11,168 bases of DNA from assembly GCA_029550985.1 (NCBI GenBank), contig JAKPGH010000248.1, forward strand, positions 1 to 11,168, given 5' to 3'. Below are positions 1-6,740 of the stretch, piece after piece (the stretch's first letter is position 1; each line of letters opens with the position of its first letter). The notes beneath the pieces are model-generated. The model saw only the letters and a list, made by a program, of their open reading frames with translations. It was not told the DNA's origin and did no database searches. The position numbers and the translations under genes are program-made. This stretch comes from Bacillota bacterium (GTDB lineage: Bacteria > Bacillota > Clostridia > Oscillospirales > Ruminococcaceae).

Positions 1-486
1 CGCATCCTCAACTTTGCCCGGGGCGAGCTGGTGGATGACGACGATATGCTGGCCGCCCTGGAAGACCGGCAGGTCCGCTGCTACGTCACCGATTTCCCCA
101 ACGACAAGCTGCTGGGACAACCCGGCGTCATCGCACTGCCCCATCTGGGCGCCTCCACCCCCGAAAGCGAGGAAAACTGCGCCGAAATGGCGGCCAGACA
201 GCTTAAGGACTTTTTGGAGACCGGCAACGTGCGCAACTCCGTCAACTTCCCCGATATGCAGATTCCCCGTTCCGGTCGGGGCAGAATCACCGTCACCCAC
301 AAGAACATCCCCACCATGATTGCCCAAATCTCCTCCTGCATCGGAGACAACATCAACAACCTCACCAACAACTCCAAGAACGGTTTGGCCTATACCATGA
401 TGGATATCGACGGCCAGGTCATCGTCGACATGGTTGAGCGCATCAAGGCTTTGGACGGCGTCATCAGCGTCCGCATGTTTAAATAA
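1..486 (+). CDS. serA: D-3-phosphoglycerate dehydrogenase, C-terminal part (cut by window edge)
   Basis: The visible 161 codons are in phase from base 1 and end at TAA 484-486. This is the end of the NAD-dependent enzyme that oxidises 3-phosphoglycerate to 3-phosphohydroxypyruvate, the first step of serine synthesis in the cytoplasm. Visible codons 1-16 carry the RxxNFARGELVDDDD segment of the D-2-hydroxyacid dehydrogenase nucleotide-binding domain. The catalytic histidine is at codon 48 in PHLGAST, followed by the ESEENCAEMA helix. From about codon 92 to the end lies a single ACT domain (GRGRITVTHKNIP to VISVRMF), the usual site of serine feedback in such enzymes. The YVTDFPNDK stretch, in place of a classical DVFE, is as I recall it in clostridial short-form enzymes. 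The N-terminal half lies outside the window, so serC linkage cannot be judged. The identification is firm. Confidence 0.93.
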   Translation, partial: RILNFARGELVDDDDMLAALEDRQVRCYVTDFPNDKLLGQPGVIALPHLGASTPESEENCAEMAARQLKDFLETGNVRNSVNFPDMQIPRSGRGRITVTHKNIPTMIAQISSCIGDNINNLTNNSKNGLAYTMMDIDGQVIVDMVERIKALDGVISVRMFK

Positions 487-526
487 AAGGGCCGACGTTC
501 TGCAAAGTCCCACACTCATGTTCGCC

Positions 527-564
527 AACACCCGCAAGGCTTGCAACGAGGTTTTGCGGGTGTT
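527..564 (+). terminator. Hairpin after serA, probable terminator
   Basis: A perfect 11-bp inverted repeat (527-537 pairing with 554-564) encloses a 16-nt loop and begins 40 nt after the serA stop. The downstream bases (GCTGCGTTTAGATTT) form only a weak, interrupted T tract, so it could be a weak intrinsic terminator or a 3'-end stabilising hairpin. The arm AACACCCGCAA has an alternative short fold (GCAAG-G-CTTGC at 534-544). The alaS promoter starts 18 nt further on. Confidence 0.55.
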
Positions 565-581
565 GCTGCGTTTAGATTTCA

Positions 582-610
582 TTGACACAAGCGGTGTTTG
601 GCTATATAAT
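582..610 (+). promoter_or_regulatory. Consensus sigma-A promoter for alaS
   Basis: TTGACA at 582-587 and TATAAT at 605-610 are separated by exactly 17 bp, a perfect match to the vegetative consensus. Transcription would start near 615-620, leaving about 160 nt of untranslated leader before the alaS ATG at 780. The match is read directly from the bases; activity is inferred. Confidence 0.9.
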
Positions 611-617
611 GTCTACT

Positions 618-779
618 GGAATCAAATCTTGTTTACATTTTGTCAACCAGCCTGCGCGAAAAATTCGCGCTCTCTGTATTTTTCTGCCTTTTTCTGGGTA
701 GAGCAGATATAGAACAGGCAGGATGATAGGACTGCAGAATGCAAAAGCACACCAGATATTGCATAAAGGGGTTTTTTAA
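618..779 (+). promoter_or_regulatory. Structured 5' leader of alaS, no T-box signature
   Basis: The leader between the predicted start site and the alaS ATG contains three potential hairpins: 654-660 with 664-670 (7 bp, AAA loop); 684-689 with 716-721, extended inward by 692-695 with 711-714; and 739-744 with 759-764, which abuts the ribosome-binding site AAAGGGG (765-771). The segment 651-655 (CCTGC) can also pair with 718-722 (GCAGG), which would exclude the first two hairpins. I do not find the T-box consensus (AGGGTGGNACCGCG) or a T tract directly after a GC-rich stem. Regulation by attenuation or translational masking is possible but unproven. Confidence 0.45.
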
Positions 780-3443
780 ATGGAATGGATGGGCCTGAAC
801 GAGCTGCGAGAGCGCTTCCTTACTTTTTTTGAGTCCAAAGGGCACCTGCGGTTGCCCTCCGCCTCTCTGGTGCCTCGGGAAGACGCAAGCTTGCTCCTCA
901 TCAACTCGGGTATGGCTCCTCTCAAGAAGTATTTTATGGGTTTGGAAACTCCCCCCCGCAAGCGGGTGACCACCTGTCAGAAGTGCATCCGCACCCCCGA
1001 TATCGAGCGGGTGGGCAAAACCAGCCGTCACGGCACCTTCTTTGAAATGCTGGGCAACTTTTCCTTCGGCGATTACTTTAAGCGGGAGGCCACCCACTGG
1101 GCTTGGGAATTCATCACTCAAGAACTTAAGATTCCCACCGACCGGTTGTGGGTTTCCATCTTCCAGGACGACGACGAAGCCTTCGACATCTGGACCAAGG
1201 AAGTTGGCGTCGACCCCAGCCGCATTGTGCGCCTGGGCAGAGAGGACAACTTCTGGGAAATCGGTTCCGGCCCCTGCGGCCCCTGCTCCGAAATCTACTT
1301 TGACCGGGGCCCGGAAGCCGGCTGCGGCAAGCCGGACTGCGCCGTTGGCTGCGACTGCGACCGCTATGTGGAGTTCTGGAACCTGGTCTTTACCCAGTTT
1401 AACTCCGACGGAGAGGGCCACTACACCCCTCTGGACCATCCCAACATCGACACCGGCATGGGCCTGGAGCGCTTAGCCTGCATCATGCAGGGGGTCAACA
1501 GCCTCTTTGAGGTGGACACCGTCCAGAATATCATGGGCGAAATCGCCTCCATCGCCGGCGTGAAATACAAAGAGGACGAAAAAACCGACGTGGCCCTGCG
1601 GGTGATTACCGACCACATCCGCTCCACCGTCTTCCTGGTGGGGGACGGCGTGGTGCCGCAAAACGAGGGCAGAGGCTATGTCCTCCGCCGCCTGTTGCGC
1701 CGGGCCGCCCGCTTCGGACGGCTGCTGGGCATCGAGGAGCCCTTCCTCTACAAGGTCTGCGACCGGGTCATTGAGGAGAACAAAACCGCCTATCCGGAGC
1801 TTTTGGAAAACGCCGACTACATCCGCCAGGTCATCCGCATCGAGGAAGAGCGGTTCCAAAAGACCATTGTGCAGGGCATGAACCTGCTGCAGTCCCTGCT
1901 GGACCGTGTGGACACCAAAATGATTGCCGAAGGCTACTGCCTGCCCGGCGAAGATGTGTTCAAACTCTACGACACCTTTGGCTTCCCTCTGGATTTGACA
2001 AGGGAAATTGCCCGGGACCACGGCATCGATATCGACGAGGAAGGCTTCCTTGCCCAGATGCAGCGCCAGCGGGAAATGGCCCGCAAAGCCCGGGAGGAAC
2101 TGGGCGATTTGGGCTGGGAGGAAGACATCCTGGCCGGTCTGGAATTCCGCGAAACCTTTGTGGGCTACCAAAGCCTTTCCGCCAAAACTCAGCTTTTGAA
2201 CATTCTGAAAAACGGCGAGTTGGTGGGCACCCTTTCGGAAGGGGACGAAGCCATGCTGCTGCTGGAAACCACCCCCTTCTACGCCGAAAGCGGCGGCCAG
2301 GTGGGGGATACCGGTACCCTCCAATTCGCCAACGGCAGCGTCTTCACCGTTCGGGACACCAAAAAGTCCCCCACGGGGCATATTCTCCACATCGGCGAGC
2401 TGTCTTCCGGCTCCATCAAGGTAGGAGACACCCTCACCGCCATCGTGGATAAAGACCGCAGACGGGCCATTATGCGCAACCACACCGCCGCCCACCTGCT
2501 GCAGGCCGCCCTGCGGGAAGTGCTGGGCACCCACGTCCACCAGGCGGGACAGATGGTGGACGAGCACGTTTGCCGGTTTGACTTCACCCACTTCTCCGCC
2601 GTCACCCCGCAGGAGTTGGAGCAGATTGAGCGCAAGGTCAACCGGATGATTCTGGACGGCCTGGACGTCAACATTTCCGAACAGCATATCGACGAAGCCA
2701 AGGCCCAGGGAGCCCTTGCCCTCTTTGACAGCAAGTATTCCGAGATTGTGCGGGTTTGCAACATCTCCGGCCAGAGCATCGAGCTTTGCGGCGGCACCCA
2801 TGTGTCCAACACCGCCCAACTGGGGCTCTTTAAAATCCGCCATGAATCCAGCGTGGCCGCCGGAGTCCGCCGCATCGAGGCGGTGACCGGTTGGAACACC
2901 CTGGAGACCATCCACCAGCAGGAAGCCCTGCTGCGGGAAACCAGCGAGCTGCTCAAATCCTGCCCCGTTGCGGACATTCCCGCCAAGGTCAGCGCTTTGA
3001 ACGCCCAGGTAAAGGCCCTGCAAAAGCAGCTGGACGAACAGACCCAAAAGCTGGCCGCCTATCAGACCCAGGAATTGACCAGCAACATGCCGCAAATCGG
3101 GCCGGTGCGCCTGCTGACCATGCTGCTCAACGTGGACAGCGTGGACGCGCTGAAAAAGACCGCCGATTCCCTCAAATCCAAATATCCCGACATTGTTGGG
3201 GTAATCGCCATGAACGACCAGAAAAACCCCAAGGGCAAGGTCACTTTGCTGGCCTTTGCCGGAAAAGAAGCGGTGGCTGCCGGCATCCATGCGGGCAAGC
3301 TGGTGCAGGCGGTGGCCCAAAAGGCGGAGGGCAGCGGCGGCGGCCGTCCCGACAACGCCATGGGTGGCGCTTCCCGTCCCGACATGATTGACGAGGCTTT
3401 GGCCACGGCCGGCGAGGTTGTCAGGGCGCAGTTGGGACTGTAA
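780..3443 (+). CDS. alaS: Alanyl-tRNA synthetase
   Basis: AlaRS is a class II enzyme that attaches alanine to tRNA-Ala and hydrolyses mischarged Ser/Gly-tRNA-Ala in the cytoplasm. The 887 residues match the usual full length. The N-terminal aminoacylation domain (about 1-240) holds the class II stretch HGTFFEMLGNFSFGDYF near residues 85-100 and a Cys-rich insert (CGKPDC...GCDCD) typical of clostridial AlaRS. The tRNA-recognition region follows. The editing domain has HTAAH at 568-572 and CGGTH at 670-674, both zinc-binding motifs intact. The C-terminal DHHA1/C-Ala domain ends with the glycine-rich GGGRPDNAMGG near 850-865. ATG 780 is chosen because AAAGGGG (765-771) lies 8 nt upstream; ATG 789 is a less well placed alternative. 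Two in-frame stops (TAATAA) end the gene. It is probably cotranscribed with the HIT gene 35 nt downstream. Confidence 0.98.
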   Translation: MEWMGLNELRERFLTFFESKGHLRLPSASLVPREDASLLLINSGMAPLKKYFMGLETPPRKRVTTCQKCIRTPDIERVGKTSRHGTFFEMLGNFSFGDYFKREATHWAWEFITQELKIPTDRLWVSIFQDDDEAFDIWTKEVGVDPSRIVRLGREDNFWEIGSGPCGPCSEIYFDRGPEAGCGKPDCAVGCDCDRYVEFWNLVFTQFNSDGEGHYTPLDHPNIDTGMGLERLACIMQGVNSLFEVDTVQNIMGEIASIAGVKYKEDEKTDVALRVITDHIRSTVFLVGDGVVPQNEGRGYVLRRLLRRAARFGRLLGIEEPFLYKVCDRVIEENKTAYPELLENADYIRQVIRIEEERFQKTIVQGMNLLQSLLDRVDTKMIAEGYCLPGEDVFKLYDTFGFPLDLTREIARDHGIDIDEEGFLAQMQRQREMARKAREELGDLGWEEDILAGLEFRETFVGYQSLSAKTQLLNILKNGELVGTLSEGDEAMLLLETTPFYAESGGQVGDTGTLQFANGSVFTVRDTKKSPTGHILHIGELSSGSIKVGDTLTAIVDKDRRRAIMRNHTAAHLLQAALREVLGTHVHQAGQMVDEHVCRFDFTHFSAVTPQELEQIERKVNRMILDGLDVNISEQHIDEAKAQGALALFDSKYSEIVRVCNISGQSIELCGGTHVSNTAQLGLFKIRHESSVAAGVRRIEAVTGWNTLETIHQQEALLRETSELLKSCPVADIPAKVSALNAQVKALQKQLDEQTQKLAAYQTQELTSNMPQIGPVRLLTMLLNVDSVDALKKTADSLKSKYPDIVGVIAMNDQKNPKGKVTLLAFAGKEAVAAGIHAGKLVQAVAQKAEGSGGGRPDNAMGGASRPDMIDEALATAGEVVRAQLGL

Positions 3444-3478
3444 TAAGAGCAACGACACAACAGAAAGGGAGGTTATGT

Positions 3479-3817
3479 ATGAGCTGCCTGTTTTGCAGCA
3501 TTGCCGAGGGAACCATTCCCTCCAACAAGGCTTACGAAGACGATAAGTGCCTTGTGTTTCACGATATTTCCCCTCAGGCTCCCGTTCATCTCCTCGTCAT
3601 TCCCAAGGAACACATTGAAAGTGTCGCCGCCGTCACCGAGGAAAACGCCTCCATCATTTCCCACATGATGACGGTCATCGCCAAGCTGGCCAAAGAGCTG
3701 AAACTGGAAAGCGGCTTTCGCGTGGTGAGCAACTGCGGAAAAGATGCTCAGCAAAGCGTGCCCCATCTCCACTTTCACTTGCTGGCGGGCCGGGAGTTTG
3801 GCTGGCCTCCCGGTTGA
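3479..3817 (+). CDS. hinT: HIT-family (HINT-like) purine nucleoside phosphoramidase
   Basis: A 112-residue protein of the normal size for bacterial HINT enzymes, which hydrolyse AMP phosphoramidates and aminoacyl-adenylates. The histidine triad HLHFHLL starts at His96 (His96, 98 and 100), with the central His98 the expected nucleophile. The N-terminal C3-x-x-C6 pair and the WPPG C-terminus are family hallmarks. The start ATG 3479 is preferred over the out-of-frame ATG at 3475; GGGAGG (3467-3472) serves it. The gene follows alaS by 35 nt with no terminator between, so the two are likely cotranscribed. HINT proteins of E. coli and human are known to cleave lysyl-AMP made by lysyl-tRNA synthetase; a matching role on alanyl-AMP here is only inference from position. 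Confidence 0.93.
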   Translation: MSCLFCSIAEGTIPSNKAYEDDKCLVFHDISPQAPVHLLVIPKEHIESVAAVTEENASIISHMMTVIAKLAKELKLESGFRVVSNCGKDAQQSVPHLHFHLLAGREFGWPPG

Positions 3818-3949
3818 TGGGAGTATAGCGGCCGGTAAAAAACCTGTCCGCCTCTGAACGAGAAAGAATTTACAGTACCATCTGGGATGTCGGTAAGGCC
3901 CGGCAAGCCCATTTCATTCACCCATTCACAGAAAGAGGGTTCATCCATT

Positions 3950-4492
3950 ATGTCGCAAAAGACCTACACACTCAAGGTGGCCGGCCTTACTCGGGAACTT
4001 GCTCTCTGCCCGGTCAACGAAAAACTGGATATCGCCGCATTTGTCATGTTCTCCGACGTGGAGCTGACCATTGCCTGCGCCACCGAGCTGCTCAAAAGAG
4101 TGCCGGAGCACGACGTGCTGATTACCGCCGAGTCCAAGGGTATTCCACTGGCGTATGAAATGTCCCGGCAGTCCGGCAAGAAGTACCTGCTGGCCCGCAA
4201 AAGCAAGAAGCTGTACATGAAAAACACCGTGGAGGTGCAGGTCAACTCCATCACCACGGCTCATCTGCAAAAGCTGTACCTGGATGCCGACGATATGGAA
4301 TATCTGAAGGGCAAGCGGGTGCTGCTGGTGGACGACGTCATCAGCACCGGCGAGAGCATCCATGCCCTGGAGCAGCTGGTCAAACAGGCCGGCGGCGAAA
4401 TTGTGGGCAAGGCCTGCGTTTTGGCCGAGGGCGACGCCGCCCAGCGCAAGGACATTATCTTCCTGGAGCCGCTGCCCCTGTTCTTCAAATAG
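3950..4492 (+). CDS. Purine/adenine-type phosphoribosyltransferase family protein
   Basis: A 180-residue type I phosphoribosyltransferase, a family that transfers phosphoribosyl from PRPP to a base; adenine to AMP is the usual annotation for this group. The PRPP-binding loop VLLVDDVISTGES is at residues 124-136, with the two acidic residues D128 and D129. The ITAESKGIPLAYEM stretch (about 60-75) is the substrate-side loop, and the LYMKN/ARKSKK region is the flexible catalytic hood. I choose ATG 3950 because GAAAGAGGG lies just upstream; the open frame extends back to ATG 3887, but the added 21 residues are low-complexity and unlike the family. The motif DDVISTGES is as close to orotate/hypoxanthine enzymes as to classical Apt (DDLLATGGT), so base specificity is uncertain. 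It is the last gene of the alaS unit, 12 nt before the terminator. Confidence 0.88.
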   Translation: MSQKTYTLKVAGLTRELALCPVNEKLDIAAFVMFSDVELTIACATELLKRVPEHDVLITAESKGIPLAYEMSRQSGKKYLLARKSKKLYMKNTVEVQVNSITTAHLQKLYLDADDMEYLKGKRVLLVDDVISTGESIHALEQLVKQAGGEIVGKACVLAEGDAAQRKDIIFLEPLPLFFK

Positions 4493-4504
4493 TTCGTCGT
4501 ATGG

Positions 4505-4533
4505 GACGGCTGAGCCTTCAGCCGTCTTTTTTT
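4505..4533 (+). terminator. Strong rho-independent terminator
   Basis: A perfect 9-bp GC-rich stem (4505-4513 with 4518-4526) with a GCCT tetraloop is followed directly by seven T residues (4527-4533). It sits 12 nt after the phosphoribosyltransferase stop and closes the alaS-HIT-PRT unit. Confidence 0.93.
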
Positions 4534-4627
4534 ACTACCTTGCGCCGCGATGAACCCTCTGACATGCTCTTGATTTGTACCCTTTCTCTCCTGCTATCCC
4601 CCATTATGACATCCGGAGGATGACAGC

Positions 4628-6721
4628 ATGAAGCGTCCATTGCTTGCCATCGGTGTTGCCTTCGCCACGGCGGTCTGGGCGTTCTTTTTGTTTCCGGGGC
4701 TGCCGGCGCTGCCTTTGTCCGCCTTTCTGGTGCTGGCGGCCCTTGCCGTACACGCCTTGCGGCCCAACGCCCGAGGAGTTCCGGTGGTGCTTTTGGCGGC
4801 AGCCCTCGCCCTTGCCCACTCCTTTCTGTACCGGCAGCGCCAGATTCTGCCCCTGGAGCGGGCGGTAGGGCAAACGGTGATGGTGCAGGGTCTGGTTTTG
4901 GAAGCCCGGCAGATGAATCCCGGCTTTGCCCTGACGGTGCAGGCAATTTTTCCCGACGAGGATTTGCCCTCCTCCACCCTGCGCCTGCGGGGATACGGGG
5001 AGATGGAATACCTGCCGGGGGACGGCGTCCGCTGCCTGGTCCGTCTGGACGAGCTGCCCGGTTCCAACAGCTACTATGCTTCCAAAGGCATCTTTGTCAA
5101 CGCTTACCTGTTGGAGAGCACCCCTTGCCCCCAGCTTTCCTTGCGGCAGAAGGCGCGGCGGCTGATGCTCCATTTGCGCCATACCATGACGGAGCGCCTA
5201 TACGACAACCTCAGCCCCGACACCGCGGGCATTGTCTCCGCCATGGTGTTGGGGGAATGGAGCGACGTTGCCTCCTCCGACCGGAACGCTTTGGCCAAGG
5301 CGGGGACCATTCACCTGCTCAGCGTCTCGGGGCTGCACCTTTCCATTTTGGTGGGCTGCGTCACCTCCCTTTTGGGAGCGCTCAAGCTGGGACGAAAGAT
5401 GGTCGCCCTCGTCGGCATGGCGGTGAGCGTGGGGTTTGCCTGTTTGGTGGGGCTTTCCCCCTCCATCACTCGCGCCTTGGTGATGATGCTGCTGGTGCTG
5501 GCGGCAAAGTTGATTGCCAGGCGCAGCGACTCCCTCAACTCCATGGGACTGGCCCTGTTGCTGGTCGCCCTCTTTGCCCCCTACTGGACCCTGGGGCAGG
5601 GACTTTGGCTTTCCTGCGCCTCCACCGCCGGCATTGTGATCCTCTCCAAGCCCTTGCATGAATGTTTGCAAGCGATTTTTCCCGGCTCCTCCAGGGTGAA
5701 AAACTTCTTTCTGGAGGCGGCCGCTGTGTCCATTGGCGCCTACGCCTTTTCCCTTCCCATTCTTCTTGCCGGCGCCGGCTGGATTTCCCTGCTGACCCCC
5801 GTCGCCAACGTGCTGGTGGCGCCCCTTTCGGCACCCGCGCTGATTGGCGGCATGCTCTGCGCACTCTTTGCGCCTTTTCCCCTCGCCGCTTTTGTCACCG
5901 AGCTTTGTATTCGCTGGATTCTCGCCATCTCCCGGCTGGTTGCCTCCATTCCCCTCTTTACCTTTTCCCTGGATGAAGGCTGGAAGCTGCTCTGGCTGCT
6001 GCTGGGAGTCGCCGTGGTCGCTTTACTCCTTCGCTGGCGGGCGGACAAGGCCCTGCGGCGATACGGTATTGCTTTGCTGGCGCTGGCCTTTTCCTTGGGG
6101 AGCCTGAGCCTATCCCTTGCCCAGCGCAACGAGGTGGAGCTGGTGGCGCTGGAAAACTGCTCCCCCCTGGTGCTGGTGCGGGGGGAAAACGCCGTGGTGG
6201 TGGGGACTCCTTCCCCTTACGAAATCCGCACCTTAAGCCGCTACCTGGAATTTCGGGGCGTTGAGCGCCTGGATGCTCTCATTGCCGCCGACTGCGGAGA
6301 GCAGATTCATTCGGGGCTTTTGACTTTAGTGCGGGATTTTTCTCCCGGAGTTGTGGCGGGGCCGGACGACGACTACATTCTGTCCATGCTGGAGCGTGCT
6401 CTGCCGGGCAGAACGGTGCTCTCTGCCGGTTACGCCCGCATGCAGGTGTTGGGGAATGTTTCCATCGAAACCGTCCCCGTCACCGGAGAGGTGCTGATTC
6501 AGGCGGGGCGTCATTTTATCCTTCATTCCGGGGAAAAGTATGCTATAATGACTCAGGAATCATCGTCAGGCACTACATACCTTTCTCCGCCCGATGGGAC
6601 AAGTCCGGCTCTTATGGCTTGGCGACAGGGCCTTTTCCAGAAGTCGGGGCAGGCGCCCCTTGCCTTTGAGCCCGTAGGCAGCTTTTTGTTTGGAGAAAGG
6701 CGCTATATCCTCAAGTTATAG
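4628..6721 (+). CDS. comEC: ComEC/Rec2-family DNA-uptake channel with degenerate C-terminal MBL domain
   Basis: ComEC forms the inner-membrane channel through which single-stranded DNA enters during transformation. The 697 residues start with hydrophobic segments (about 5-70), then the DUF4131/OB-like region (about 85-165, with PGSNSYYASKGIFVNAYL). The Competence domain follows with DTAGIVSAMVLGEWSD and the signature HLLSVSGLHLS at 229-239, then many membrane segments to about residue 495. The C-terminal part (about 502-697) aligns by position with the ComEC metallo-beta-lactamase domain, but the expected DVGQGD is ALENCS (507-512), DTG is GTPS (526-529) and HxDxDH is AADCGEQIH (553-561). Metal-dependent nuclease activity is therefore unlikely. 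ATG 4628 follows CCGGAGGA (4613-4620) at good spacing. The comEC-holA neighbourhood is conserved in Firmicutes. No strong promoter is visible upstream; TTGATT 4570-4575 has only a poor -10 partner. Confidence 0.9.
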   Translation: MKRPLLAIGVAFATAVWAFFLFPGLPALPLSAFLVLAALAVHALRPNARGVPVVLLAAALALAHSFLYRQRQILPLERAVGQTVMVQGLVLEARQMNPGFALTVQAIFPDEDLPSSTLRLRGYGEMEYLPGDGVRCLVRLDELPGSNSYYASKGIFVNAYLLESTPCPQLSLRQKARRLMLHLRHTMTERLYDNLSPDTAGIVSAMVLGEWSDVASSDRNALAKAGTIHLLSVSGLHLSILVGCVTSLLGALKLGRKMVALVGMAVSVGFACLVGLSPSITRALVMMLLVLAAKLIARRSDSLNSMGLALLLVALFAPYWTLGQGLWLSCASTAGIVILSKPLHECLQAIFPGSSRVKNFFLEAAAVSIGAYAFSLPILLAGAGWISLLTPVANVLVAPLSAPALIGGMLCALFAPFPLAAFVTELCIRWILAISRLVASIPLFTFSLDEGWKLLWLLLGVAVVALLLRWRADKALRRYGIALLALAFSLGSLSLSLAQRNEVELVALENCSPLVLVRGENAVVVGTPSPYEIRTLSRYLEFRGVERLDALIAADCGEQIHSGLLTLVRDFSPGVVAGPDDDYILSMLERALPGRTVLSAGYARMQVLGNVSIETVPVTGEVLIQAGRHFILHSGEKYAIMTQESSSGTTYLSPPDGTSPALMAWRQGLFQKSGQAPLAFEPVGSFLFGERRYILKL
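6541..6549 (+). promoter_or_regulatory. Possible extended -10 promoter inside comEC, for holA-rnmV
   Basis: TGC-TATAAT at 6541-6549 is a perfect extended -10 element, lying near the 3' end of comEC about 190 nt before holA. The -35 position is poor (TTCATT 6522-6527, 16-bp spacing), which extended -10 promoters tolerate. Coding constraint could produce the match by chance, so confidence is modest. Confidence 0.4.
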
Positions 6722-6740
6722 ACAGGAGCAGTTGTTGCTT

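Noticed and set aside
60..140. SerA lacking the classical DVFE segment, suggesting a damaged enzyme
   Set aside because: The YVTDFPN variant occurs in clostridial short-form phosphoglycerate dehydrogenases, and the catalytic His motif is intact.
618..779. T-box riboswitch upstream of alaS
   Set aside because: I could not find the conserved antiterminator sequence or a terminator stem with T tract.
1318..1365. Cys-rich insert in AlaRS as a novel zinc site
   Set aside because: As far as I recall, the CGxxxC...GCDCD insert is usual in clostridial AlaRS.
1473..3458. A 661-codon open frame antisense to alaS
   Set aside because: It is the mirror of a GC-rich, well-identified alaS. Its product is repetitive Gly/His/Gln/Val-rich sequence with no recognisable domain, and alaS itself is certain.
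3790..3813. Inverted repeat at the end of the HIT gene (7-bp stem)
   Set aside because: It lies in codons for the conserved GREFGWPPG ending and has no T tract, so coding constraint explains it.
3829..3949. An open frame between the HIT gene and the phosphoribosyltransferase that reads like protein (ERIYSTIWDVGKARQAHF...)
   Set aside because: It has no ATG, GTG or TTG with a ribosome-binding site, begins after a stop at 3826-3828 and runs out of frame into the next gene. It might be a decayed gene remnant, but I cannot assign it to a family. No riboswitch or convincing promoter is visible in this 132-nt gap either.
3887..3949. Longer N-terminus for the phosphoribosyltransferase from ATG 3887
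   Set aside because: It has no good ribosome-binding site and its 21 residues do not look like the family, whereas ATG 3950 has one and begins with the expected residues.
4570..4597. Promoter for comEC (TTGATT with TGCTAT at 16 bp)
   Set aside because: The -10 matches only three of six bases. A comEC promoter is expected after the strong terminator, but I cannot place it with confidence.
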